Assembly (NCBI RefSeq): GCF_014859505.1
Contig: NZ_JACUUD010000010.1
Span: 1-47,712, forward strand
Length of the DNA stretch: 47,712 bases
Origin: Halomonas sp.
Lineage (GTDB): Bacteria > Pseudomonadota > Gammaproteobacteria > Pseudomonadales > Halomonadaceae
Direction: 5' to 3'
Numbering within the stretch: the first letter of the stretch is position 1; every line of letters starts with the position of its first letter. The notes below the pieces were generated by a model that saw only the letters and a program-made list of their open reading frames with translations, was not told the origin of the DNA and did no database searches. Below are positions 1-8,648 of this stretch, piece after piece. The position numbers and the translations under genes are program-made.

Positions 1-1
1 A

Positions 2-157
2 CACCGGGCACTCTATGAATCGTTCAATGGCAAGAATCGCGAACTCGACGATCCGGGCGAGTTCGAATTGGCATGGCGTGGCGCACCGGTTGGTGTGCGG
101 CGTCCGCCTCACAGCACCGCGGCGGTTGGCCGCAACTGCTCCCTGAACCTCCTTTAG
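2..157 (+). CDS. C-terminal end of a truncated hypothetical protein (starts before window)
   Basis: Open frame from base 2 (HRALYESFNGKNRELDDPGEFELAWRGAPVGVRRPPH...CSLNLL) to TAG at 155-157; no family recognised. Confidence 0.4.
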   Translation, partial: HRALYESFNGKNRELDDPGEFELAWRGAPVGVRRPPHSTAAVGRNCSLNLL

Positions 158-258
158 CAAGCATAGATACACCCCCGCGGTGCCTGAAGGTCGCCGGGGC
201 TGGCAACCGCGCGAGTTCTGGGTACAATCCCGCGATGATTGAAGTAGACGGAGATACG

Positions 259-609
259 ATGGAAACGGAACTGAACGAGTTCGAGCGCAAGATGCGCCGC
301 GACATCAACACTTTCATGGACAAGGCTCAGGACACCAGGCGCAAGGCGGCGACATCGCCCCCCGAATGGCCCAGGGAACCCGGCGAGGAGGCCAAGACCA
401 AGGCGCCGCGCAGCAAGGCGGCCGGCTCGCCCAAGACCGGCCACCTGGTGAAGCTGGCGGTGCGCACCAAACCGCTCGAGCTGGACACCGTCTTCGAGCA
501 CGTCTCCTCCAGCATCTCCAGGATCGAGGCTCAGTTCGAGGCCGAGAAGGCCGCCCGCAAGGCCGGCTATCCCATCATCGGCCATGTGATCGAGACCACT
601 CGACTGTAA
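259..609 (+). CDS. hypothetical protein, charged N-terminal region
   Basis: ORF METELNEFERKMRRDINTF...IGHVIETTRL; ATG at 259 preceded by GGAGATACG (SD-like). Confidence 0.6.
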   Translation: METELNEFERKMRRDINTFMDKAQDTRRKAATSPPEWPREPGEEAKTKAPRSKAAGSPKTGHLVKLAVRTKPLELDTVFEHVSSSISRIEAQFEAEKAARKAGYPIIGHVIETTRL

Positions 610-660
610 TGCCTTCCCGCCTGGGCCAGGCGTTGGGGGTTTCCAGCAAGGAGCCGCCCG

Positions 661-1514
661 TGAGAATCACCCAGCTCAATATCTACCCGGTCAAGTCGCT
701 GGGCGGTATCTCCCTGGATGAGGCGCGGCTGACCGCCGAGGGACTGGCCCATGATCGCCGCTGGATGGTGGTCGACGATGTCGGCCGTTTCGTCACCCAG
801 CGTCAGCTGCCGGCCATGGCGCGCATCCGCGTGGGCCTCGAGCCCGATGCCCTGGTGCTCACGCACCCCGGGGCATCGCCGCTGCGGGTGCCACTGGAGG
901 CGGGAGAGCTCTCCCGGCGCTCGGTCTACGTCTGGGAGGACCGCTGCGATGCCCTGGACGAGGGCGCCGAGGCCCGTGAGTGGCTGGGCGCGGTGCTGGG
1001 CGATCTGCGCGGCAGCGGCCTGGGCCTGGTGCGCTTCGCCCCCGACCACCACCGCCCGGTGGAACCGCACTACCTGGCGCCCGGCGAGCGGGCCCACACC
1101 GGCTTCGCCGACGGCTACCCGCTGCTGGTGGTGAGCGAGGGGTCGCTGGCCGAGGTCAACCGGCGCCTGGTCGCCAAGGGGCTCGCCCCGGTGCCCATGA
1201 GCCGCTTTCGCCCCAATATCGTGATCGAGGGTGCCGAGCCCTTCGCCGAGGATGGCTGGGACACCCTGGCCGCGGCCGATGGCGCCTGGCGGCTGGGGCT
1301 GCGCAAGCCCTGCCAGCGCTGCAAGGTCACCACCGTTGACCAGCAGAGCGGCGAGATCAGTGTGCCCGGCGAACCGCTGCGTACCCTGGTGGAGATGAAC
1401 ACCCGTCTGGCTCCCGGCGGCTACTTCGGCCAGAACGCCATCGTGCTGGCGGGGGAGGGCGCGCGCCTTGCCGTCGGCGATGCTCTGGTGGCGAACCCAG
1501 CGGCATCGTCCTGA
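661..1514 (+). CDS. MOSC domain-containing protein (YcbX-like)
   Basis: GTG start after AAGGAG; N-terminal MOSC beta-barrel pattern ITQLNIYPVKSLGGISLDEARLTAEGLAHDRRWMVVD; C-terminal FRPNIVIEG...KPCQRCKVTTVD. Confidence 0.85.
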
Positions 1515-1600
1515 ACAGAGCGTATTTCTGGAACGGTTTTTCACATACTTCCTGCTGGGCTTTGATGGCGGGCCCCATTCGTCTCCATCAGGAGCCCATC

Positions 1601-1657
1601 ATGATCTTTCATGTCTATCTGTCCGGCGAGATCCTGCGCTACGTGCTCGAGGCCTGA
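1601..1657 (+). pseudogene. 18-aa ORF MIFHVYLSGEILRYVLEA; possible internal-deletion remnant of a YtoQ-family gene
   Basis: AGGAG SD upstream of ATG; first residues resemble YtoQ N-terminus (VYLSGEI), tail plausibly its C-terminus. Family resemblance recalled from memory. Confidence 0.3.
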
Positions 1658-1745
1658 TTCAGCGGCCTGCCCCTCTTCCATGCTGCATTCTGGCGGTAAA
1701 GTTTTACGGACTTTTTAGCTGGCCTCGTGATTCCATCGCCGGGTA

Positions 1746-1772
1746 CTGCCTCGGCACGACATGCCGGGGCAG
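1746..1772 (+). promoter_or_regulatory. stem-loop in trkH 5' leader
   Basis: CTGCCTCGGCA-CGACA-TGCCGGGGCAG, 11-bp stem with one G-U pair, 5-nt loop, just upstream of trkH; not followed by a T tract. Confidence 0.45.
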
Positions 1773-1789
1773 GTGACTGAGCCGATGGG

Positions 1790-3292
1790 ATGGGCATGGG
1801 CATGGCCGCAGCAGAGATGATGCGTCGATGGGGGGGCAGCCGGGTGCAGGGCTGGGCACCTGTGCTCAAGGTGATGTCGGTGCTGTGGCTGGTCCTGGCG
1901 CTGTTCATGGCGATACCCTGGGTGGTCCTGCTGATCGAGCAGGAGCCCGACGCCCGGGCGTTCGGCCTGTCGATGGGTATCGTGCTGGGGGCCGTGGCGC
2001 TGACCTGGCTGGCGACACTGAGGGTCAGGATCGAGCTCAAGCCCTGGCAGATGTTCGTGCTCACCACCCTCAGCTGGGTCTCGATCAGCGGCTTTGCGAG
2101 CCTGCCCCTGGTGCTCGGGGCGCCGCAGCTCTCCTTCACCAATGCGGTGTTCGAGTCGGTCTCCGCGATCACCACCACCGGCTCGACGGTGCTGGTCGGC
2201 ATTGAATCGCTCTCCGACGGCCTCAAGCTGTGGCGCGGCATCATGCAGTGGCTGGGCGGCATCGGCATCATCGTGATGGGAATGGCCATCCTGCCGTTCC
2301 TCAAGGTGGGGGGCATGCGCCTCTTCCACACGGAATCCTCGGACTGGTCGGACAAGGTGATGCCGCGCACCGGCGGCATCGCCAAGGCAACGCTGGGGAT
2401 CTATTGCGGCTTCACGTTCACGGCGATGCTCGCCTACTGGCTGGGTGGCATGGCGCCGCTGGATGCCGTGGTACATGCCATGACCTCGCTGGCCACCGGG
2501 GGCTTCGCCAACTCCGACGCCTCCTTTGGCGCCTACGCCGGCCAGCCCCACCTGCTGTGGATGGCAAGCCTGTTCATGCTGGCCGGTGCCCTGCCCTTCG
2601 TGCTCTACATCCGCCTGCTGCGCGGTTCGCGCGGCTCGCTATGGCGCGACCAGCAGGTCCGGGGGCTGCTGCTGTTGCTGCTGGTCGTGATCCTGTTGCT
2701 CACCGGGTGGCGCATGTGGGAGGGCACGCCGCCCTTCGAGGCGCTGACCCATGTCACCTTCAACGTGATTTCGGTGGTGACCACCACCGGCTATGCCTCG
2801 GATGACTACACGACCTGGGGCGCGCTCGCCGTCGTCGCCTTCTTCTACCTGACCTTCGTGGGAGGCTGCAGCGGCTCCACCAGCGGCGGCATGAAGATCT
2901 TCCGCTTCCAGGTGGCCACGATCCTGCTGCGCAACCAGCTCCGCTACCTGATCCATGCCAGCGGGGTCTTCGCCTCACGCTACAATAATCAGCCGCTGAC
3001 CGACGATATCACCCGTGGCGTGGTGGCCTTCTCGTTCTTCTTCTTCCTGACCATTGCCGGCCTGGCCCTGGGCCTTTCGATGATGGGGCTGGATATCGTG
3101 ACGGCGCTCTCGGGGGCGGCCACGGCGGTGGCCAACGTCGGCCCGGGGCTCGGCGATACCATTGGCCCGGCCGGCAACTTCGTGTCGCTGCCGGACGCGG
3201 CGAAGTGGCTGTTGTGTGTCGGCATGCTGCTGGGGCGTCTCGAGATCCTTACCGTGCTGGTGCTGCTGACGCCGATGTTCTGGCGACAGTAG
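1790..3292 (+). CDS. trkH: TrkH/TrkI family potassium uptake protein
   Basis: Multi-TM protein with selectivity-filter-like repeats (ESVSAITTTGSTV, TSLATGGFANSD, NVISVVTTTGYASDDY, TAVANVGPGLG) and GGCSGSTSGGMKIFR. Exact start uncertain. Confidence 0.92.
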   Translation: MGMGMAAAEMMRRWGGSRVQGWAPVLKVMSVLWLVLALFMAIPWVVLLIEQEPDARAFGLSMGIVLGAVALTWLATLRVRIELKPWQMFVLTTLSWVSISGFASLPLVLGAPQLSFTNAVFESVSAITTTGSTVLVGIESLSDGLKLWRGIMQWLGGIGIIVMGMAILPFLKVGGMRLFHTESSDWSDKVMPRTGGIAKATLGIYCGFTFTAMLAYWLGGMAPLDAVVHAMTSLATGGFANSDASFGAYAGQPHLLWMASLFMLAGALPFVLYIRLLRGSRGSLWRDQQVRGLLLLLLVVILLLTGWRMWEGTPPFEALTHVTFNVISVVTTTGYASDDYTTWGALAVVAFFYLTFVGGCSGSTSGGMKIFRFQVATILLRNQLRYLIHASGVFASRYNNQPLTDDITRGVVAFSFFFFLTIAGLALGLSMMGLDIVTALSGAATAVANVGPGLGDTIGPAGNFVSLPDAAKWLLCVGMLLGRLEILTVLVLLTPMFWRQ

Positions 3293-3324
3293 GCTGCCAG
3301 CTGACCTGACCCGAGGAGGGCCGG

Positions 3325-5295
3325 ATGAGCATGACACCCGAAGGGCAAGACCAGGCGATGCCGTCGCGATCCGCCCGCCTGCTGGTGGCACTCAGCGGCG
3401 GCAGCGAGGATGCGACCCTGGTACGTGCCGCACACCGCCTGGCGGAGCGCGATGGCGTTCGCTGGCGGGCCATCCACTTGGACACCGGCCGCGACGATGC
3501 CGAGCGGCGTCTGGTACTGGAGCGCGATTTCGCCATGGTGCAGCGCCTGGGCGGCGAGACGCGCGTGCTGCAGGGCCAGGATCGCGCCTCGGAGCTGCTC
3601 GACCATGCCCGTGAGCACCAGGTGGCCACCCTGCTGGTGGGCTGCTCGCGCCCCTCCGGCTGGCGGGTGTGGCGCCGCACCCTGGCAGAGCAGCTGCTGC
3701 GCCGTGGCGGTACCTTCGACCTGGTGGTGGTGGCCGAGGCTCGCAAGCGGCCGCGCTTTCGCCCGCGTCGGCGGCAGCTGTCCCTGCGCCTGCACGAACC
3801 GCTGGTCGCGCTGGCGAGCACGCTGGCGGCCCTGGTGGCGGCCTGGGGGCTCGACTTCTGGCTGGACCTGGCCAACCTCTCGCTGGTGTTCCTTGCCGCC
3901 GTGCTGGCCAGCGCGGCCCTGGCCGGGACCCGCGCGGCGATGCTCAGCGCCGTGCTCGGCTTCCTGGCCTTCAACTTCTTCTTTACCCAGCCGCGCTTCT
4001 CCCTGGCGATGGTCGAGCACAGCCAGTTGGTCACCGTGGTCTTCTTCCTGCTGGTGGCCCTGGTGGTGGGGCAGCAGGCCGGCAGCGGGCGCCGCCGGCT
4101 GCTGGCCCTGCGTGCCAGCCGCGAGCAGACCCACCGCCTGCTGAGTTTCTCCCGGGCCCTGGCGGCGGCTACCGATCGCGCCCAGGTCACCGACATCGGC
4201 CTCTCGGCGCTCGAGCGCTGGCTGAGGGTGCCGGCCGTGTTTCTCGAGCGCGATGCGACCGAGCCGGGCCTGGCGGTGCGTGAGGCAGTGCCGCCCGGCT
4301 CGACGCCCGACGCCGGTGCGCTCTCGGCGGCCACCTGGAGCTGGCAGCACCGCCGCCCGAGCGGGCATGGCACCGGGGATCTCGCCGACCAGCGCTGGCG
4401 CCTGCTGCCGCTGGTGGAGCATGACACCGTGCTGGGCGTGCTCGGGCTGGAACTCGCCGTGCGCGACGCCGCCATCGGCCCCGACCACGAGGCGCTGATC
4501 GATGCCGTGGTCAGCCAGCTCGCCATGGCGCTGGAGCGGACCCGCCTGGTAAGCGAGCTGGGCGAGGCGCGCCTCTCGGAGGAGAACGAGCGGCTGCGCT
4601 CGGCCCTGCTGTCGTCGGTGTCCCACGACCTGCGCACCCCACTGGCCTCGATCATCGGCTCGGCCAGTTCGCTGCGCGACCTGGAGGCCCAGCTCGGCGC
4701 GGCGGATCGCCGCGAACTGCTCGATGGCATTCTCAGCGAGAGCGAGCGGCTGAACCGCTATATCCAGAACCTGCTGGACATGACCCGGCTGGGGCAGGGT
4801 GACATGAAGATCGAGCGGGACTGGGTCTCCCTCGACGACCTGGCGGCGTCGGCGCTCAAGCGTCTCGGTCCCTCGCTGTCCGGCCTGACGGTGGAGCGCG
4901 ACTGGCCCGACGACCTGCCGCTGCTCCACGTGCATCCGGCGCTGATCGAGCAGGCGCTGGTCAACGTCATCGACAACGCGGTGCGCTTCTCGCCCGAGGG
5001 CGGGACGCTGCGGCTGGAGGGCCGCTGGCGGGAGACGGAGCACCGGCTCGAGATCCGGGTAACGGACCAGGGGCCGGGGATCCCGCCGGAGCTCCGCGAG
5101 ACGGTGTTCGACATGTTCACCACCGGCGGCGACGGCGACCGCAGCCGCTATGGCAGCGGGCTCGGCCTGGCCATCTGCCGCGGCATGCTGGGCGCCCACG
5201 GCGGGACCATCGCCGCCAAGCCCGGCCCCCACGGGGAGGGCACGACCATCGTGATGCAGCTGCCGCTGCCCGAGGAGAGCCCCCATGACGAATGA
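3325..5295 (+). CDS. KdpD-like sensor histidine kinase lacking the N-terminal KdpD domain (USP-like, DUF4118-like TM, GAF-like, HisKA, HATPase)
   Basis: SHDLRTPLASIIGSASSLRDLE H-box; N-box VNVIDNAVRFSPEGG; G-boxes DQGPGIPPE, GSGLGLAICRGML; FNFFFTQPRFS typical of KdpD. Confidence 0.88.
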   Translation: MSMTPEGQDQAMPSRSARLLVALSGGSEDATLVRAAHRLAERDGVRWRAIHLDTGRDDAERRLVLERDFAMVQRLGGETRVLQGQDRASELLDHAREHQVATLLVGCSRPSGWRVWRRTLAEQLLRRGGTFDLVVVAEARKRPRFRPRRRQLSLRLHEPLVALASTLAALVAAWGLDFWLDLANLSLVFLAAVLASAALAGTRAAMLSAVLGFLAFNFFFTQPRFSLAMVEHSQLVTVVFFLLVALVVGQQAGSGRRRLLALRASREQTHRLLSFSRALAAATDRAQVTDIGLSALERWLRVPAVFLERDATEPGLAVREAVPPGSTPDAGALSAATWSWQHRRPSGHGTGDLADQRWRLLPLVEHDTVLGVLGLELAVRDAAIGPDHEALIDAVVSQLAMALERTRLVSELGEARLSEENERLRSALLSSVSHDLRTPLASIIGSASSLRDLEAQLGAADRRELLDGILSESERLNRYIQNLLDMTRLGQGDMKIERDWVSLDDLAASALKRLGPSLSGLTVERDWPDDLPLLHVHPALIEQALVNVIDNAVRFSPEGGTLRLEGRWRETEHRLEIRVTDQGPGIPPELRETVFDMFTTGGDGDRSRYGSGLGLAICRGMLGAHGGTIAAKPGPHGEGTTIVMQLPLPEESPHDE

Positions 5296-6022
5296 GCCGC
5301 AAAGGGTGCTGGTGGTGGACGACGAGCCGCAGATCCGTCGCTTCCTGCGGATCAGCCTGGCCTCCCAGGGCTTTCTGGTGAGCGAGGCGGCGACCGCTGG
5401 CGAGGGCCTGAGGAAGGCGCTGGAGGAGGCGCCGGATCTGGTGCTGCTCGACCTGGGCCTGCCGGACCTGGATGGCCAGCGCGTCCTCGAGACCCTGCGG
5501 GCCCGCAGCGCGGTGCCGGTCATCGTGGTTTCCGTGCGCGAGCAGGAGGGCGAGAAGGTCCGGGCGCTGGACAGCGGCGCCAGCGACTACGTCACCAAGC
5601 CGTTCGGCATCCAGGAGCTGCTGGCCCGGGTGCGCTCGCTGCTTCGCCGCCCGCTGCCTAGCGCCAGCGACCCGGCCAGGTTGCGCTACCGTTGCGGCGA
5701 GTTGCTGATCGACCTGGGGGCCCGGCGGGTCACCCTGCACGATGAGCCCGTGCATCTCACCCCCAAGGAGTACGCGGTGCTGGAGCGCCTGGCGCAACAG
5801 GCGGGCAGGGTGGTCACCCAGACGCAGCTGCTGCGCGACGTCTGGGGGCCCAGCCACGCGGACGACACCCACTACCTGCGCATCGTGGTCAGCAAGCTGC
5901 GCCACAAGCTGGGCGACGACCCCCAGGCGCCCGAGCTGCTGCAGACCGAGGCGGGCGTCGGCTATCGGCTGCTGGCGGAACCCGAGCCCCGAACGGGTAC
6001 ACGCGAGGAGATCGTGCCATGA
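5285..6022 (+). CDS. kdpE: KdpE-like OmpR-family response regulator
   Basis: RVLVVDDEPQIRRFLRISL receiver; LLDLGLPDLDG; C-terminal winged helix HLTPKEYAVLERLAQQAGRVVTQTQLLRDVWG...VVSKLRHKL. Overlaps upstream kinase. Confidence 0.9.
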   Translation: MTNEPQRVLVVDDEPQIRRFLRISLASQGFLVSEAATAGEGLRKALEEAPDLVLLDLGLPDLDGQRVLETLRARSAVPVIVVSVREQEGEKVRALDSGASDYVTKPFGIQELLARVRSLLRRPLPSASDPARLRYRCGELLIDLGARRVTLHDEPVHLTPKEYAVLERLAQQAGRVVTQTQLLRDVWGPSHADDTHYLRIVVSKLRHKLGDDPQAPELLQTEAGVGYRLLAEPEPRTGTREEIVP

Positions 6023-6069
6023 AGATCATCGTTCTCGGCGCCGGCCAGGTCGGCCTGACCTTCTTCTGA
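6019..6069 (+). pseudogene. trkA: 16-aa trkA remnant MKIIVLGAGQVGLTFF
   Basis: ATGA overlap with kdpE stop; first 12 residues match the TrkA Rossmann start; in-frame stop at 6067-6069. Confidence 0.6.
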
Positions 6070-6241
6070 CGGGGAGCCGGTCCTCGCCAACCGTATGGCT
6101 TTCCTGGTCTACGCTGATCAGGGAAACCCTACGGGCTCCAGGCAGGGGGGATGCGCATGGGGTCCGCCAACTGCTTGCCCGGCGACCCCCGCAGCGACTG
6201 GGCCCGCCCAGCGCGGGTCATGCCGGCAGAGGAGCGTCAGG

Positions 6242-7277
6242 ATGACCCTGGAGTGCTACCATCCGATCATCTACGTGCGCGGTTTCGCCATGCGTGACAG
6301 CGAGATCGAGGCGACCGTCAACACGCCCTATATGGGCTTCAACCTGGGGGCGACCCGGGTACGCCAGGGCCCCAGCGGGGAGTTCAACTCCCTGATCTTC
6401 GAGTCGCCGGTGATCCGCCTGATGAAGGACCACGGCTACCGGGACGTCTACGCCGAGGGGGCGGAGCGCGAGGACCGGCTGCCGCGCCGCACCCTGCTGA
6501 TCCACCGCTACTACGAGGGGGAGGGCGGTGAGGGGCAGCGCCCCTCGATCCCCGAGGCGGCCCGGGCACTCTCCGAGCGCATCCTGTGGCTGCGCGAGCG
6601 GATCTGCGGCGACGACGAGGAGGCGCTGGCGGCCTTCAAGGTCTATCTGGTCGCCCACTCCATGGGTGGGCTGGTCTGCCGCTGCCTGCTGCAGAACCCC
6701 GAGGCGGGCAGCGCCGAGGCGCGGGCCTGTGTGGACAAGGTCTTCACCTACGGCACCCCCCCACGATGGCATCGAGATGGCCGGGCTCAACGTGCCGCGC
6801 TTTCTGGGCCTGTGGGACATCAACAACTTCAACCGCAAGAGCATCGCCGGCTACCTCAAGCTTTCCCCGCGCGGGGGCCGGGTCAATCGCCTGGGGGGGC
6901 ACTTCCCGCCGGAACGCTTCTTCTGCCTGGTGGGCACCAACCACCGCGACTACAACGCCACCCGCCACGTGGTGGGCTCCCGCAGCGACGGCCTGGTGAA
7001 GATCGACTGTGCCTGGGTCGAGGACGCCCCGCGGGTGCATCTCTACCTGGCCCACAGCGGCCCCTTCGGCATGGTCAACTCCGAGGCCGGCTACCTCAAC
7101 CTGACGCGCTTCCTGTTCGGCGATGCCCGCATGCTGGGGCGCATGGTGGTCGAGCACCTGCCGCTGCCGCCCTCGCTGCAGCAGGCTCGTGACGAGGGGC
7201 GCGAGATCGAGGGCAGCTACCACTTCGAGTGCACGGTGATGCCGCGGCTCTACCTGCACATCGATCCCTGGCAGTGA
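6242..7277 (+). pseudogene. esterase/lipase-like alpha/beta hydrolase interrupted by one frameshift at a C7 tract
   Basis: Frame 1 from MTLECYHPIIYVRGFA through VAHSMGGLVCRCLL to FTYGTP; frame 2 continues HDGIEMAGLNVPRFLGLWDINNFN...YLHIDPWQ. Shift at about 6756-6762. Confidence 0.8.
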
Positions 7278-7300
7278 GGCATCGCCTGGGCATCAAGGAC

Positions 7301-7334
7301 AACGCCGCCCCCGGCCATGGCCGGGGGCGGCGTT
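7301..7334. terminator. bidirectional hairpin terminator between convergent genes
   Basis: Perfect inverted repeat AACGCCGCCCCCGGCC/GGCCGGGGGCGGCGTT followed by TTT. Confidence 0.75.
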
Positions 7335-7385
7335 TCTCGCGGTCGCGCCCTGTGTCAAGCGCGCCTGTCGGATCGAGAGAGAGGC

Positions 7386-7826
7386 TCAGAGGGTCATGAA
7401 GGGCGTGGCCTCGCCGTCGCGGAACTGGTAGACGTCCCAGTCGCCCTGCTTGGGCCCGGGCATGCCGGGGGTGCCGATGGGCATGCCGGCCAGGCCGATG
7501 CCGCGGGTGTCGGGGCGCTCCTCGAAGAGCTTCTCCAGCGCCTCGAAGGGCACGTGCCCCTCGATGGCGTAGCCGCCCATCTGGATGGTATGGCAGGAGC
7601 CCAGGCCATAGGGCAGCCCGACGCGCTGCTTTATCTTGCCCACCTCGATATCGTCGACGATCTTCACCGTGACCCCGCGGGCCTCGAGCTGGCGGGCGTA
7701 CTCGTCGCAGCAGCCACACTGGGGGTTCTTGTACATCGTCGCCTCGTCGGGCAGGGCGGCGTGGGCGGTGCCGGCGCCCAGCAGCAAGGCGGCGGAGAGC
7801 AGGAGAGTGGAGCCTGTGCGGTTCAT
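7386..7826 (-). CDS. DUF411 domain-containing metal-binding protein
   Basis: Signal peptide then MYKNPQCGCCDEYARQLEARG...GLGSCHTIQMGGYAIEGHVPFEALEKLF, typical DUF411. Confidence 0.9.
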   Translation of the reverse strand: MNRTGSTLLLSAALLLGAGTAHAALPDEATMYKNPQCGCCDEYARQLEARGVTVKIVDDIEVGKIKQRVGLPYGLGSCHTIQMGGYAIEGHVPFEALEKLFEERPDTRGIGLAGMPIGTPGMPGPKQGDWDVYQFRDGEATPFMTL

Positions 7827-7984
7827 GAGCGGGCCTCCGGAAGGTCGCGGGACGTGGGGCGGGAGGTGAACAGGTACTTGGTGAGCGCGGCGATGCCGAG
7901 GCCGAGCAGGGACAGCATGGCGACGGGCATCAGCCAGCCCAGCCAGGACAGGTTGCCCATCAGGGCGAGGCAGTTGTTGAGCAT
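7823..7984 (-). CDS. 53-aa small membrane protein
   Basis: Manual translation MLNNCLALMGNLSWLGWLMPVAMLSLLGLGIAALTKYLFTSRPTSRDLPEARS; SD AGGAGATACTCCC; stop overlaps the DUF411 start (TCATGA). Confidence 0.6.
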   Translation of the reverse strand: MLNNCLALMGNLSWLGWLMPVAMLSLLGLGIAALTKYLFTSRPTSRDLPEARS

Positions 7985-8066
7985 GGGAGTATCTCCTGAC
8001 GAACGGTTACGAATGGGTCGGGAAGGCGCACGGCCTTCGGGGCGGAGAGGTCCGCCGGGCGTTCGG

Positions 8067-8384
8067 TCAGGCCCTGGGAGGGCGGCGGGGGGGCAAGGTG
8101 CGGTGGGCGATCACAGCCAGCGCCGGGGCGAAGGCCGGGAAGCGGTGAGCGGCCGTGGCCAGGTCGATGGCGGGTGGCAGCGCCGCGCAGCTGGCGCAGC
8201 GAGGCTCGTCCGGCGTGTCGCCGTCGAGCAGCTGCGCCGGCGCGGCGAGCCCGCAGTCGGCCTGGTGGCTCTCCATGGCGCCATGGCTCGAGAGGCTGGT
8301 CACCGCCAGCAGCAGCGCGAGGAGCAGGGCCAGCAGGCGGCCTCCTCCTGCGCTGTGCCTTGATGCGATGACGGTGCGAGTCAT
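8067..8384 (-). CDS. small exported protein, DUF2946-like (CxxC, C-terminal RPPRA)
   Basis: Signal-peptide-like N-terminus, CASC motif, LPPRRPPRA tail. Confidence 0.55.
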   Translation of the reverse strand: MTRTVIASRHSAGGGRLLALLLALLLAVTSLSSHGAMESHQADCGLAAPAQLLDGDTPDEPRCASCAALPPAIDLATAAHRFPAFAPALAVIAHRTLPPRRPPRA

Positions 8385-8468
8385 GACGATGCCTCCTGGA
8401 TGATGGTGTCAGGATGCCGCGTCGGCAGCGCCTGCGTATTGACCCAGGGCAACTTCCCGGCGGGCCGC

Positions 8469-8648
8469 TCACTCCTCGTGGCGATGGCCGTGCCGGTGCA
8501 GGAAAAGATGCATGCCGAGGCAGAGCCCCATGGGGAGCAGCAGCCAGGTGCCAGCGCCAAAGGGGTTGCCGCGCCACAGCACGATGAGCATGGCCACCCC
8601 CATCAGCACCAGGCAGGCGGTCATCATTGCGTGGTGCAGGCGGTTCAT
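8469..8648 (-). CDS. 59-aa DUF2933-like small membrane protein with His-rich tail
   Basis: Manual translation MNRLHHAMMTACLVLMGVAMLIVLWRGNPFGAGTWLLLPMGLCLGMHLFLHRHGHRHEE; start overlaps copA stop (ATGA). Confidence 0.6.
   Translation of the reverse strand: MNRLHHAMMTACLVLMGVAMLIVLWRGNPFGAGTWLLLPMGLCLGMHLFLHRHGHRHEE

Noticed and set aside
366-660. N-terminal extension of the 382-aa MOSC ORF
   Set aside because: Out-of-frame overlap with the 259-609 gene; GTG at 661 with AAGGAG is the better start.
2989-5523. 844-aa minus-strand ORF opposite trkH/kdpD
   Set aside because: Antisense to well-supported kinase; Arg/Gln/His-rich composition with no domain motifs.
7301-7334. Perfect 34-bp palindrome as a regulatory operator or mobile-element end
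   Set aside because: Location between convergent genes and trailing TTT fit a bidirectional terminator.
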